This document shows, piece after piece, positions 33,055-41,966 of a stretch of DNA of 52,639 nt. A model generated the notes under the pieces. The model was not told the DNA's origin, did no database searches, and saw only the letters and a program-made list of their open reading frames with translations. The stretch lies in NCBI GenBank assembly GCA_964581115.1, contig CAZOMY010000020.1, positions 1-52,639 of the forward strand, read 5' to 3'. This stretch comes from 2-02-FULL-55-14 sp964581115. GTDB lineage: Bacteria; Bacteroidota; Ignavibacteria; UBA10030. The translations under genes were made by a program, and so were the position numbers. Numbering within the stretch: the first letter of the stretch is position 1; each line of letters begins with the position of its first letter.

Positions 33055-34707
33055 ATGAGCCGACGACCGCCCGCCATTCTCCTTCTCTGCTGCCTTTCCT
33101 TCACAGGAGCGCTGGCGCAACTGAGATTCAACGTCAACGCCTTGACGACGGCGAATGCTCAGACCGACAGTACCGACGTCGACCTCACGACGATCCCCAA
33201 CCGCGCCATTCTGAAGACAGGGCAGAACACCAATATCGCTCAAGGACGGATCGTGAGCGTCAAGTACGGCAATGCCGACCCGACGAAGGTCTCCGCTTCG
33301 TTCTCGAACCCCCAGCGTCTTACGGACGGCATCATCAGCTTCTCGAGCATCTTTGAGCTTCTGCCCGGCCAGGAACAGACGCGTCTCATGATCGACCTCG
33401 GAGCGTTCCGGCTCGTCAACCGCATCGATATCTATTCGCCGTCGAAAGATTTTCGACTCCGCGGGTACAGCCTCTGGCTGGGCCAGGATAGCATCAGCTT
33501 CCGTCGAGCCAAGTCGGTCCCGGTGAACGATACCACCGTGACCAGCGACATCTTCAATCCCGATACCGCCCGATTCGTCGTCATCCAGGTCGACCGGATG
33601 GACGGCCCCCCTTCGAACCTGAGCACCGTGCTCACCGAGATCAGGATCTTCTCGGTCGGCTATCTCTCCGGCGGCCGCTACACCTCGAAGGTCATTGACA
33701 TGGGGCGGACGGTCAACTGGGGCTCGATACGATGGTGGGCCCACTATCCTCCTGAAACCTCGATCCGCTTCCAGGTCAGGACGGGCGGCACCACGACGGT
33801 CAACGACACGTGGAGCCCATGGAGCGAGGAGATCCTCGACACGGGTTCGATCGCTGAGGTGTATGAGCCGCGCCGATACATGCAGTATCGAGCCACGCTG
33901 TACACGAACACGCTTGAAACCCCCCGCCTCGATTCGTTCTCGATGTTCTACGATACGTCGCTCGTGGCCACTGTCGCCCGAGCCCGTATCACGCCACAGA
34001 CCGTCGAGATCCTTAAAGAGGCGATCGTCAACTACGAGGTGAGCCTGACGCTCGACCAGCGGTCGCTGGGGATCGACACGCTCGTCCTGCAGACAGCCGT
34101 TCCGATCGTCGTGACGGGAGTGTTGCTCGACAATGCTCCGATCGCGTTCAGCACATCGATCACGGCCGCCCGGATCGCCATCGGACTTTCGCCGCGCGTC
34201 ACGTCCGGGTCGCGTCTCGTCGCGCAGATCAAGCTCACGCCGGTCCTGCTCACCAACCGCATCCCCTCCCAGGTGATCTCAACGCTCCGGCCCGACAACC
34301 CGCAGCGCGTGGACGTGCAGATGGCCGGGGGCGAGGAAGGATGGACGCTGTTCACCACCGGCGTTCCCGATCAGATCATCTCCACGACCGAGATCGACCC
34401 GAATCCCTTCACGCCCAATGGCGACGGGCGGAACGACCAGACGCACATTTCGTTCATCATCACCAACCTTGAGGTCCCGCGACCGCTGCATGTCGAAGTT
34501 TACGATATCAGCGGACGGTTGGTGCGCACCCTTTTCGACCGACCGTCGTCTGCCCGCGCGTTCGTCGAGCAGGACGCGATCGTGTTCGATGGACGCGACG
34601 ACGGCGGGGGTCGTCTGCCGCCCGGTCTCTATCTGCTCCAGATCAGGATCGAGACCGACGGCCTGAACCCGTCCGTGCTGACGCGTACAGTCACCATCGC
34701 ATACTGA
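33055..34707 (+). CDS. secreted protein with discoidin-like and C-terminal FlgD-Ig/T9SS-type domain
   Basis: 550 aa with a signal peptide (about 1-21). Residues about 55-205 look like an F5/8-type C (discoidin) domain: RLTDGIISFSSIFE, TRLMIDLGAFRLVNRIDIYSP, FVVIQVDRMDG. A middle beta-rich part follows, and the last 95 residues (NPFTPNGDGRNDQT..., LHVEVYDISGRLVRTL, FDGRDDGGGRLPPGLYLLQIR) form a FlgD-Ig-like fold of the kind used as T9SS sorting domain or as surface module. It sits between ExbD and the barrel genes, so it is probably a partner exported across the outer membrane by, or acting with, this cluster. Confidence 0.82.
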   Translation: MSRRPPAILLLCCLSFTGALAQLRFNVNALTTANAQTDSTDVDLTTIPNRAILKTGQNTNIAQGRIVSVKYGNADPTKVSASFSNPQRLTDGIISFSSIFELLPGQEQTRLMIDLGAFRLVNRIDIYSPSKDFRLRGYSLWLGQDSISFRRAKSVPVNDTTVTSDIFNPDTARFVVIQVDRMDGPPSNLSTVLTEIRIFSVGYLSGGRYTSKVIDMGRTVNWGSIRWWAHYPPETSIRFQVRTGGTTTVNDTWSPWSEEILDTGSIAEVYEPRRYMQYRATLYTNTLETPRLDSFSMFYDTSLVATVARARITPQTVEILKEAIVNYEVSLTLDQRSLGIDTLVLQTAVPIVVTGVLLDNAPIAFSTSITAARIAIGLSPRVTSGSRLVAQIKLTPVLLTNRIPSQVISTLRPDNPQRVDVQMAGGEEGWTLFTTGVPDQIISTTEIDPNPFTPNGDGRNDQTHISFIITNLEVPRPLHVEVYDISGRLVRTLFDRPSSARAFVEQDAIVFDGRDDGGGRLPPGLYLLQIRIETDGLNPSVLTRTVTIAY

Positions 34708-34732
34708 AACGTCCATCGAATCGAGTGTTGCC

Positions 34733-35665
34733 ATGTCCTCTCGATTGACCATCCAGGCTGTTGCGCTCGCCGTCGCTGTCTCGTCAGCTGCGGCGGGCGG
34801 GTTCGGCAAGCTCCCTGTCAGCGCACGGGCTGTCACCTTCGGTGGATCGCTCATCGCCGTACAGGACGACCCGAATGCGCTGTTTTCGAATCCCGCCGCC
34901 ATCGCCAGCCTCACCTCGCTTTCGCTCTCCACGTCATACACCAACCTGTTCCCCGGCATCACAGGAGATCAGCTCAGCTACCTCTCCGGCTCGGCCGTGG
35001 CCGATCTCGGCCTCATCGGAAATGTCGGCCTCGGGATCAAAGCCTTCCGGTCGAACGCATGGAAAGAAGGGGAACTCGTCGGGACATATGCGCAGAGCCT
35101 GTTCGATATCGTGACCGTCGGCGGCAGCGTCAAACTTCTCTATTGGTCGTCAGCCGCTCCGGCCGGCCGACTCGCGGTTCCGGAGGACGGTCTCTCGAAG
35201 ACGACGCTCTCTTTCGACGCCGGCGTGCAGGCCCGTTTTGCCGACATCCTCCCGGAGAATGACATCATCGTTGCGGCGTCGGTGCAGGACTTGACTCGTC
35301 CTTCGATCGCCTCGAACGGTTCGGCCGACGGCAAACTCGACCTGACAGCCTCCTTCGGCGTGGCCTACATCTCGCGGGCCCTTGAGTACATCGTGCATGC
35401 CTACTATCTGTCGGCGGGCGACCTGAACCGGATGGCGATCGGCGTCGAGATCGTAGCGGCCCGGGGCACCGTCATCGGTCAGGAGGCATCGTTCACGGTG
35501 CGTCTTGGCGGCAATTCAGCCTTCCAACCCGCGCAACAGGGCGACCTGTTCGGCGGAGTGGGGGCCGAACTAGCCGCTTTCCGGCTCGACTATGCATACG
35601 GTCAGCCGACCAGGCTCGACCACGTGGGCGGAACTCATCATGTGACCCTCCGGACCTCGTTCTAA
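34733..35665 (+). CDS. PorV/PorQ-like outer-membrane beta-barrel
   Basis: 310 aa, signal peptide about 1-21. It opens with GGFGKLPVSARAVTFGGSLIAVQDDPNALFSNPAAIASL, the N-plug pattern of FadL/PorV/PorQ-like (UPF0164-like) barrels of T9SS bacteria, followed by alternating strands and a C-terminal aromatic residue (VTLRTSF). PorV and PorQ assist T9SS cargo processing; whether this one does so or serves the ExbBD cluster is open. Confidence 0.8.
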   Translation: MSSRLTIQAVALAVAVSSAAAGGFGKLPVSARAVTFGGSLIAVQDDPNALFSNPAAIASLTSLSLSTSYTNLFPGITGDQLSYLSGSAVADLGLIGNVGLGIKAFRSNAWKEGELVGTYAQSLFDIVTVGGSVKLLYWSSAAPAGRLAVPEDGLSKTTLSFDAGVQARFADILPENDIIVAASVQDLTRPSIASNGSADGKLDLTASFGVAYISRALEYIVHAYYLSAGDLNRMAIGVEIVAARGTVIGQEASFTVRLGGNSAFQPAQQGDLFGGVGAELAAFRLDYAYGQPTRLDHVGGTHHVTLRTSF

Positions 35666-35669
35666 GACC

Positions 35670-38600
35670 ATGCAACCCTCCTTCCGATCTCCGCTGTTCG
35701 TCATGGCGATCTTCGTGCTTGCTGGAGGCGCCCTCGCCCCGGACGCGCGGGCGCAGTTCATTTCCGACGACCAGGACCGCGGCTCGTATCTGAACTATTC
35801 CGGCCGGAACTACGAAAACTACAGCACCGGCCTTCTGCGCCGCAAGTTCTACGACGGGTTCGGCAATTTTCTCGTCGACGGCGTCACCGTCTATGCACTC
35901 AACGAAGAACAGCGCCCCGCGACGAGCGTCCTCGACGTCCCGGTCAGCAGCATGAGCAAGACGCGCTTCTACAGCTCGTATTTCTCCAACCTGGTCATCA
36001 TGAACGACAGCTACAGCGGCCTGACCAGCCGCCTGATGGTGGGCGACGCCATACGTACCAAGTTCACGTCGCTGACGCTCGACAAAGCCCGCTTTAACGG
36101 CATCCGCTGGGACGCATCGACCCCCAAGTATCGAGCCACGGTCCTTTCGTCGCGGGTGTCCGACCCGATCCGCATGGACCCCGACAACGTGCTGACCTCC
36201 CGCCAGCAGATCCTGCGGCTGCGCGAATGGACGACATATCTGCTCGGAGGTCATTTTGAAACGGACCTGGGCGACGTGCTGACGGTCGGCGTCACCTACG
36301 TGAACCAGCATCAGCGCCGTACGACGGCCGACGGCCGCAACACCGACCTCCGCGGCATACCGCCGAGCGCGATCCCCCGCGTCATCTTCGTGACGATCCG
36401 CGACGATTCGCCTGGCGACAATTCGGGACCGATGATCTTTGGACCGCCGCAGATCTACGTCAACGGACAGGCGATGCCGATGACCGACATTAAGAACCAG
36501 GTCCCCGACCCGAACCGGACGACGATCCGGCACCCTATTCAGTACTGGGTCTTCCGCGACTATGCGCCTCTCTACGTTGCCACGTTTCCGGCACGCGACA
36601 CGGTGAGCCAGACCGACCACGTCTTCTACAAGGTCCGCTCGGGAGCGGTCAATCTGCGCTATCCGTATCATCTGCCGAGCGACCGCCGCGACATCGACTA
36701 CAATGTGACGTATGCTTATGTCATGCCATCCGAGGTGACCAGCGTCGATTTCTCCGTGGTGCTGGCCAACGACTACAGGATCGACTTGAGCCAGGACTGG
36801 GTGAACTATCTCGACGAGTACACGCTGACGGGCACGCAGCGATTCCGCTCACACGCCGACAGCGTCGTCACGACGGGATATCCGCCGTACGTCACACCGT
36901 TCAAGACCGCCCTGCGGGCTGAGGGCAATGTTCAGGATGCCTCGAACAAGCGGGTCGTACGCTTCTCGTACGGTCTGACGACGGGTATGTCGACATACGG
37001 TCTCAACTTCAAGTTCAGCTGGGAGGGATTCGACATCGAAGGTGAGTTCGCCCGCATGGGAGAGTTCAACAAGTACCCCATCCTCCCCGGCGCACGGTTT
37101 GAGAAAACGAGCGATGCCTTCTACGTGCGCGGCACCAAGCGTGTCGGCCGCGTGACATTCGGCGCCGAACGGTACCGGATCGACCCGGGATACACAGGCC
37201 GGCTCGATATGTATACGGTCGATAATTCGTTCTACGGAACGCAGAACGTTCCCGTCCGTCCCGATCAGATCACATTCGACGTCGACCAGTCCACCGAGCC
37301 GACACCGGGTCAATACACGCCGGGCAATGGCGGCGGGGCGATCTATTCGCTCATCGACGACAATGACGACAACGACCGTTGGGAGGACGGCTTCTACCAC
37401 TACAACGTGCGGGCGTATCCCGACATTCGCAACGGGGACGTGGTCAACTACAACTATCGCGTCGGCCTGCCGGGCTTTGGCGATCCGTTCCTCCTCGGCT
37501 ATCGACAGAACTCGAACGAACTCATCGGCCTGTCGGACATCATCCGCAAGCCGGACGCAGGCATCTTCCCGGGCCGCGACGCCGACCGCGACGGCATTCC
37601 CGACGACGACCGGAACTCCGACGGCATCCCCGATTACCAACAGGACTTCCTGACCTTCTATGTCGACCCTCCGTTCTTCATTTACGGGGACGACTGGAAC
37701 AACAACGGCGTCATTGACGTGCAGGAGAACGACATCCTGCCCGACATGGCCTACAACCCCGACCTCGACGGCTATCACATCTTTTCGAGCGTCGAATTGA
37801 TGCGGTCGATGAATCTGCGCGTCGGCACGATCCGCGAACGCGCGCCGGCGCATGGCGGCAAGAACCTCTCGGACTACCTCAAATGGACCTATGAGGCGGG
37901 CACGCCGCGCTTCGGTTCGATGAATCTCTTTTACGTGCACAAGCGCGTCGAGGACAACATTCCCAACAACGGCTATCAGTTCACCGGGGCGTTGACGATC
38001 AATTCCGCCGTGCCCGAGTTCGTGTTCGACCCGCTCGAGTACCGGAACAGCAACGTCGACCAGCTTTACTTCGGGACGATCTATACCCAGATCCCCGACC
38101 TGCGCATTGAGAACAACGTACGGTTCGAGAACAACGAGCAGTCAAGCATCGGTAGCGGCCTGCGCGACATCCGCGGAGCCTTCCTGAATCCGAACGACCA
38201 GAAGGACGGCCGGATCACCAAATTGGGGGTGGTCAACAAGATCGACTATACCTTCCGCTTCTTGAACAACAAACTGCTCATCATACCACAGTTCAAAGTC
38301 CGGACCGCCAAGACCGTGAAGAACGAGGAACTGCCCACGGGAATACGGACAAGCACGGTCACGGGTCATGTCCAGGAAGTGATGCCGATCCTGCGGCTCG
38401 ATTACAGCCTGACCGACCGGACCTTTCTGAGACTTGGTTTCCAAGGGATCGCAGGGCTGGGGGACGCGCTCGTCTATCAGATCAAGAACATCCGATCGCC
38501 GGCCTACGATGAGAATCGGCGAACGGTGGCCGTCACGCTCACGAACAAATCCTCCTACGGCGGATACAACGTGGTCATCGATCTTGGCTACAAGTTCACG

Positions 38601-38687
38601 AGCCGCGATTTCCCGCGGCTCCCCGACCCGCGCTATCGCCATCTGGACGAGTCGCTCTTGTTCGTGACGGTGTACGCTGGTTTCTAA
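35670..38687 (+). CDS. large outer-membrane protein with embedded calcium-binding repeat loop
   Basis: 1005 aa, signal peptide about 1-28 (ends ARAQF). Beta-rich throughout, ending in an aromatic Phe (VTVYAGF) as outer-membrane barrels do. At about 637-705 lies an Asp/Asn-rich segment (DADRDGIPDDDRNSDGIPDY, DDWNNNGVIDVQEND) of the thrombospondin-type-3 or EF-like calcium-binding kind, probably an extracellular loop or insertion. I know no named family; similar unnamed proteins occur in Ignavibacteria. Four bases after the PorV-like gene, so the two barrels are probably co-translated. Confidence 0.8.
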   Translation: MQPSFRSPLFVMAIFVLAGGALAPDARAQFISDDQDRGSYLNYSGRNYENYSTGLLRRKFYDGFGNFLVDGVTVYALNEEQRPATSVLDVPVSSMSKTRFYSSYFSNLVIMNDSYSGLTSRLMVGDAIRTKFTSLTLDKARFNGIRWDASTPKYRATVLSSRVSDPIRMDPDNVLTSRQQILRLREWTTYLLGGHFETDLGDVLTVGVTYVNQHQRRTTADGRNTDLRGIPPSAIPRVIFVTIRDDSPGDNSGPMIFGPPQIYVNGQAMPMTDIKNQVPDPNRTTIRHPIQYWVFRDYAPLYVATFPARDTVSQTDHVFYKVRSGAVNLRYPYHLPSDRRDIDYNVTYAYVMPSEVTSVDFSVVLANDYRIDLSQDWVNYLDEYTLTGTQRFRSHADSVVTTGYPPYVTPFKTALRAEGNVQDASNKRVVRFSYGLTTGMSTYGLNFKFSWEGFDIEGEFARMGEFNKYPILPGARFEKTSDAFYVRGTKRVGRVTFGAERYRIDPGYTGRLDMYTVDNSFYGTQNVPVRPDQITFDVDQSTEPTPGQYTPGNGGGAIYSLIDDNDDNDRWEDGFYHYNVRAYPDIRNGDVVNYNYRVGLPGFGDPFLLGYRQNSNELIGLSDIIRKPDAGIFPGRDADRDGIPDDDRNSDGIPDYQQDFLTFYVDPPFFIYGDDWNNNGVIDVQENDILPDMAYNPDLDGYHIFSSVELMRSMNLRVGTIRERAPAHGGKNLSDYLKWTYEAGTPRFGSMNLFYVHKRVEDNIPNNGYQFTGALTINSAVPEFVFDPLEYRNSNVDQLYFGTIYTQIPDLRIENNVRFENNEQSSIGSGLRDIRGAFLNPNDQKDGRITKLGVVNKIDYTFRFLNNKLLIIPQFKVRTAKTVKNEELPTGIRTSTVTGHVQEVMPILRLDYSLTDRTFLRLGFQGIAGLGDALVYQIKNIRSPAYDENRRTVAVTLTNKSSYGGYNVVIDLGYKFTSRDFPRLPDPRYRHLDESLLFVTVYAGF

Positions 38688-38736
38688 CAAACTCAGGACA
38701 ACCGTTCGAACCAAAGTGGGCGGGCCTTTCCGCAGC

Positions 38737-38799
38737 CCACTGATAACTGTTCACTGATCACTGACTTCTGGTCTCTGACCTCTGGCCTCTAGCTTCTCA
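38737..38799. repeat. heptamer array, unit TCACTGA (9 units) abutting a start codon
   Basis: Nine consecutive 7-bp units in strict register; exact TCACTGA at 38751 and 38758, decaying to CTTCTCA. One base separates the array from the GTG start of the TPR gene, so the whole apparent leader of that gene is repeat. A hairpin (38715-38721 with 38735-38741) overlaps the left end. Confidence 0.85.
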
Positions 38800-38800
38800 C

Positions 38801-41800
38801 GTGGACTTCAAAACCATCCTCCTCATCGCCCTGGGCATCTCGATCGCGGCGTGGTTCACCCCCACGTCGGGCGAGTTGCAGTCCAGTTTCAAGAGCGGAC
38901 AGGATTTCTACGCCGCCAAGGACTACGTGCGGGCGATCGGTCAGTATGATGAGATCATCACGGCCGACAGCGACCTCCTCAACGAAGACAGCGTTCGGGT
39001 GCTCTTACTGAACAACGAGTTGAACGTGGGCGTACGGACGGCCGCGTACTATCAGAAGGGGAACGCGCTCAGGAATCTGGGCCTGAAGGACAGCGCCATC
39101 AGTCTCTATCGTATTGTGGCCGGACGCCGGGACTCCCCGCGGTTATCGGCGCTGGCACAGTACCAGATCTACGAGATCGCGTACGCCGACAAAGACTACC
39201 CCCGGGCGATCACCGAGGCCCGGGCGCTCATCGAACAGCATGCTGAAAGCGACAAGGCCCCGCAGGCGCTCTATGATATCGGCTGGTGCTTCCGCGAGTT
39301 GAAGCAGCTTGACAGTTCGGATGCAGCCTTCGAGATGCTCATCGAGCGGTTCCCCGATCATCCGCTCGACCCCCGGGCACGATACCAACTGGCGGAGAAC
39401 TACTACGAACAACGCCTCTGGGACCGGTCCATCGGCGCATTCAACGGGCTCATCGACAAGTACCGGCCCGAAAGCTTTGCCAGAAGCGAGTGGGAGAACG
39501 TGGAGCTGAAGGCGTTGCGCGACCGCAAGCTCTTCGAGGCCGTCTCGGCCAAGGACGTCGACCTCTCGACGCTCGAATTGACGGCGAAGGCCCAGGTGCG
39601 TATCGGCGACGCCTACCGGGCGCGTGGTCTCTACGACAGCGCCATGGCCAACTACCGGAAGGTCGTGACGACCTTTTCGCTGATGCCCTCGCTCGTCGAA
39701 GCCACGATCATCAAGATGGCCGAGTATACCACGGAGCACGCGAGTCTGGACGATGGCATCCGTGTGTACCAGGAGGCCATCGACGGGAGCTTCAGCAATA
39801 AACCGTTGCAGGCGAAGCTGCAATACAAGATCGCCAGGACCTACCAGGAGCAGAAGCTCTACGCCAAGGCCGCCGGAGCCTACCTGTTCTACGGCGAGGC
39901 ATACGCCGGCCAGGCCGAAGAGATCAGGTTCCCCGTCGAACAGGCGATGTTCCTCGCGACGAGCAATTTCTTCAACGCACGAGACTATGCCAATACCGTC
40001 CGCCTGGCCGATTCGATGGTGGCGACCTACCCGTCGAGCGATCTCCGCCCGAAGATCCTTCTTTATCGAGGCCTCGCTCGATCGTCGCAGTTGCGGTTCA
40101 CCGACGCACGCAACGACTACGCCCGCGTCATCGACGCCGCGCCCGAGTCGGACGAAGCGGTCATCGCTCGCACCCAGCTCGGCAAAACGTATCTCGACGA
40201 GCGGCGATACCGGGAATCCGTGAGGGAATTCGAGACGCTCCTCAGGCGCGAGACGGTACGGATCGATTCGAGCGAAGTGGAGTACTTCCTGGGACTCTCC
40301 TACTACGGCCTGGGAGAGTATCGGCCGGCCATCGAGCATCTTCAGCGCGTCCGGCCCTCCTCCGAGTACTATCCTTTCACGCTTGCTCGCCTCACGCGCG
40401 CCTACGGAGCGCTCCGCGACCATGAAGGCGCCAGGGCCTTTCTCGACCGGTCGCTCGCCGCGGGGGGCAAGGACTCCTCCGCGATCAAGCCATTCATCCG
40501 CCTGGCCCGGGCCGAGTTCCTGACAGCCCAGCAGGACCTGCCGGGAGCGATCGGGGAGTTCGATGCCGTCGTCGGCGACTCGACGCTCACCGAGAATACA
40601 CGCATGCAGGCAATCTACGGGCGAGGCCTCCTCCACGCCGAAATGGGGACGCATCCAAAGGCGGTTGCCGACCTGCGTCGATGCTTGTCGTCGGCCGTGT
40701 TCACGTCGGTCTTTCCCGCCCTCGTGCCGGCGGCCCAGGAAAAGCTGGCCTTCTCCCTCATGAGCACAGGACAGAAGGCCGAAGGCGAAAAGATCATCGA
40801 GCAACTCGTCAAGGACGCCTCTTCCGACCAGGAACGGAGCCGCTATCTCGCGGCCCTGGCCGAGTTCCGGCTGAAGGCCGGAGAGTTCGCGTCAGCCGTG
40901 ACGACCGGCCGCCGTGTCGCAACGCTTGCGGAGCCCGACACCATCGCGCTAGCGCGAGCGTATGCCGCAATCGCCAACGGCCACGGGAACCTGCAGCAGC
41001 CGTCGCAAGCCATCGGGGCAATGGTCGAAGGATTGAAGCGGCTTCCGAACAACGCCTTCCTCGACGACATGTTCTTCCAGCTCGCAGGCCTGTATTTCAC
41101 GGGGGGTGATCACGGCAATGCTGCCGAAGCGTACCTCCAGTACCTGACGCTCCTCCCGCAAGGGCACTCGGTCGTCGAGGCGAAGTTCCTCTACGGGATG
41201 TCGCTGTATTCCTCGGGTCAGGCCGACCTCGCGATCGAGCGACTCCGTTCGTTCGTCGCACAACACGACACCTCAGAGCGTGTTCCCGAGGCCCTGCTGC
41301 AGATCGGCGAGGCCTATTTCAACACGAATCGGTTCGCCGAATCGGCGGCGGCGTACGCCCGTGTGTACACGCGCTACCCGAAGAATGACAACGCCCCGCT
41401 TGCGATGCTGAACGAGGGCTGGAGCTTTTACCAGGCCGGCCAGCCGGAGAAGATGATCGCAACGTTCGACCGGCTCGCCGAGATGTACCCCGGATCGCCC
41501 CTGGCGGCCGATGCGGCGTTCTCCGTCGGCGACTACTTCTACAACAACAAGTCGTACGACTCGGCCCTCGTCGCCTACACCCGGTTTGTCGAACGATTTC
41601 CCGACCACCCCCGTGCCGAGGAGGCCAAACAACTCATCCACGAGCTGGGACAGGTCGAGGCCTACAAGGCGTACGAAAAGGCGATGGAGTTCTTCGACGC
41701 CAAGAATTGGAAGATCGCGATCGAAGAATTGACGAAGGTCATGGAGAAGTTCCCCGAGACGGACGTCGTCTACGGGTGTAAGGCGAACATCGCGTCGGCA

Positions 41801-41938
41801 CATGCACAGCTCGGAGAGCGCAGGCGCGCCCTGCAGATGTTCGACGAGATCATCGTAGAATGGAAGGACATCGAGGCCGCCCGTCCCGCGGTCTTTTTTG
41901 CCGAGTTGCACAAGCGCTGGATCGAAGCCGGCCGCTGA
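38801..41938 (+). CDS. large TPR/YbgF-like periplasmic protein
   Basis: 1045 aa. A short hydrophobic N-terminus (about 4-22) is a signal or anchor, so the rest is probably periplasmic. The body is made of tetratricopeptide-like helical repeats; units such as YVRAIGQYDEIITADSD, AIRFYPVEQ-like and VYTRYPKNDNAPLAMLNEGWSFYQAGQ recur, and the C-terminal third (FVERFPDHPRAEEAKQL) resembles YbgF/CpoB and BamD. YbgF/CpoB works with the Tol-Pal system, itself a TolQR-driven machine, which fits the ExbBD genes upstream. GTG start, no ribosome site, heptamer array directly before it. Confidence 0.85.
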   Translation: MDFKTILLIALGISIAAWFTPTSGELQSSFKSGQDFYAAKDYVRAIGQYDEIITADSDLLNEDSVRVLLLNNELNVGVRTAAYYQKGNALRNLGLKDSAISLYRIVAGRRDSPRLSALAQYQIYEIAYADKDYPRAITEARALIEQHAESDKAPQALYDIGWCFRELKQLDSSDAAFEMLIERFPDHPLDPRARYQLAENYYEQRLWDRSIGAFNGLIDKYRPESFARSEWENVELKALRDRKLFEAVSAKDVDLSTLELTAKAQVRIGDAYRARGLYDSAMANYRKVVTTFSLMPSLVEATIIKMAEYTTEHASLDDGIRVYQEAIDGSFSNKPLQAKLQYKIARTYQEQKLYAKAAGAYLFYGEAYAGQAEEIRFPVEQAMFLATSNFFNARDYANTVRLADSMVATYPSSDLRPKILLYRGLARSSQLRFTDARNDYARVIDAAPESDEAVIARTQLGKTYLDERRYRESVREFETLLRRETVRIDSSEVEYFLGLSYYGLGEYRPAIEHLQRVRPSSEYYPFTLARLTRAYGALRDHEGARAFLDRSLAAGGKDSSAIKPFIRLARAEFLTAQQDLPGAIGEFDAVVGDSTLTENTRMQAIYGRGLLHAEMGTHPKAVADLRRCLSSAVFTSVFPALVPAAQEKLAFSLMSTGQKAEGEKIIEQLVKDASSDQERSRYLAALAEFRLKAGEFASAVTTGRRVATLAEPDTIALARAYAAIANGHGNLQQPSQAIGAMVEGLKRLPNNAFLDDMFFQLAGLYFTGGDHGNAAEAYLQYLTLLPQGHSVVEAKFLYGMSLYSSGQADLAIERLRSFVAQHDTSERVPEALLQIGEAYFNTNRFAESAAAYARVYTRYPKNDNAPLAMLNEGWSFYQAGQPEKMIATFDRLAEMYPGSPLAADAAFSVGDYFYNNKSYDSALVAYTRFVERFPDHPRAEEAKQLIHELGQVEAYKAYEKAMEFFDAKNWKIAIEELTKVMEKFPETDVVYGCKANIASAHAQLGERRRALQMFDEIIVEWKDIEAARPAVFFAELHKRWIEAGR

Positions 41939-41966
41939 CGCAGGAGACGAGCGAACTCAAGCATTC

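Noticed and set aside
39143..40804. 553-codon open frame on the minus strand opposite the TPR gene
   Set aside because: High-GC shadow of a convincing plus-strand TPR protein; Arg/Leu/Val-rich composition and no recognisable domain. The same holds for long antisense frames at 22390-23949, 25675-27060, 35493-36671, 36849-37940 and 2891-4063.
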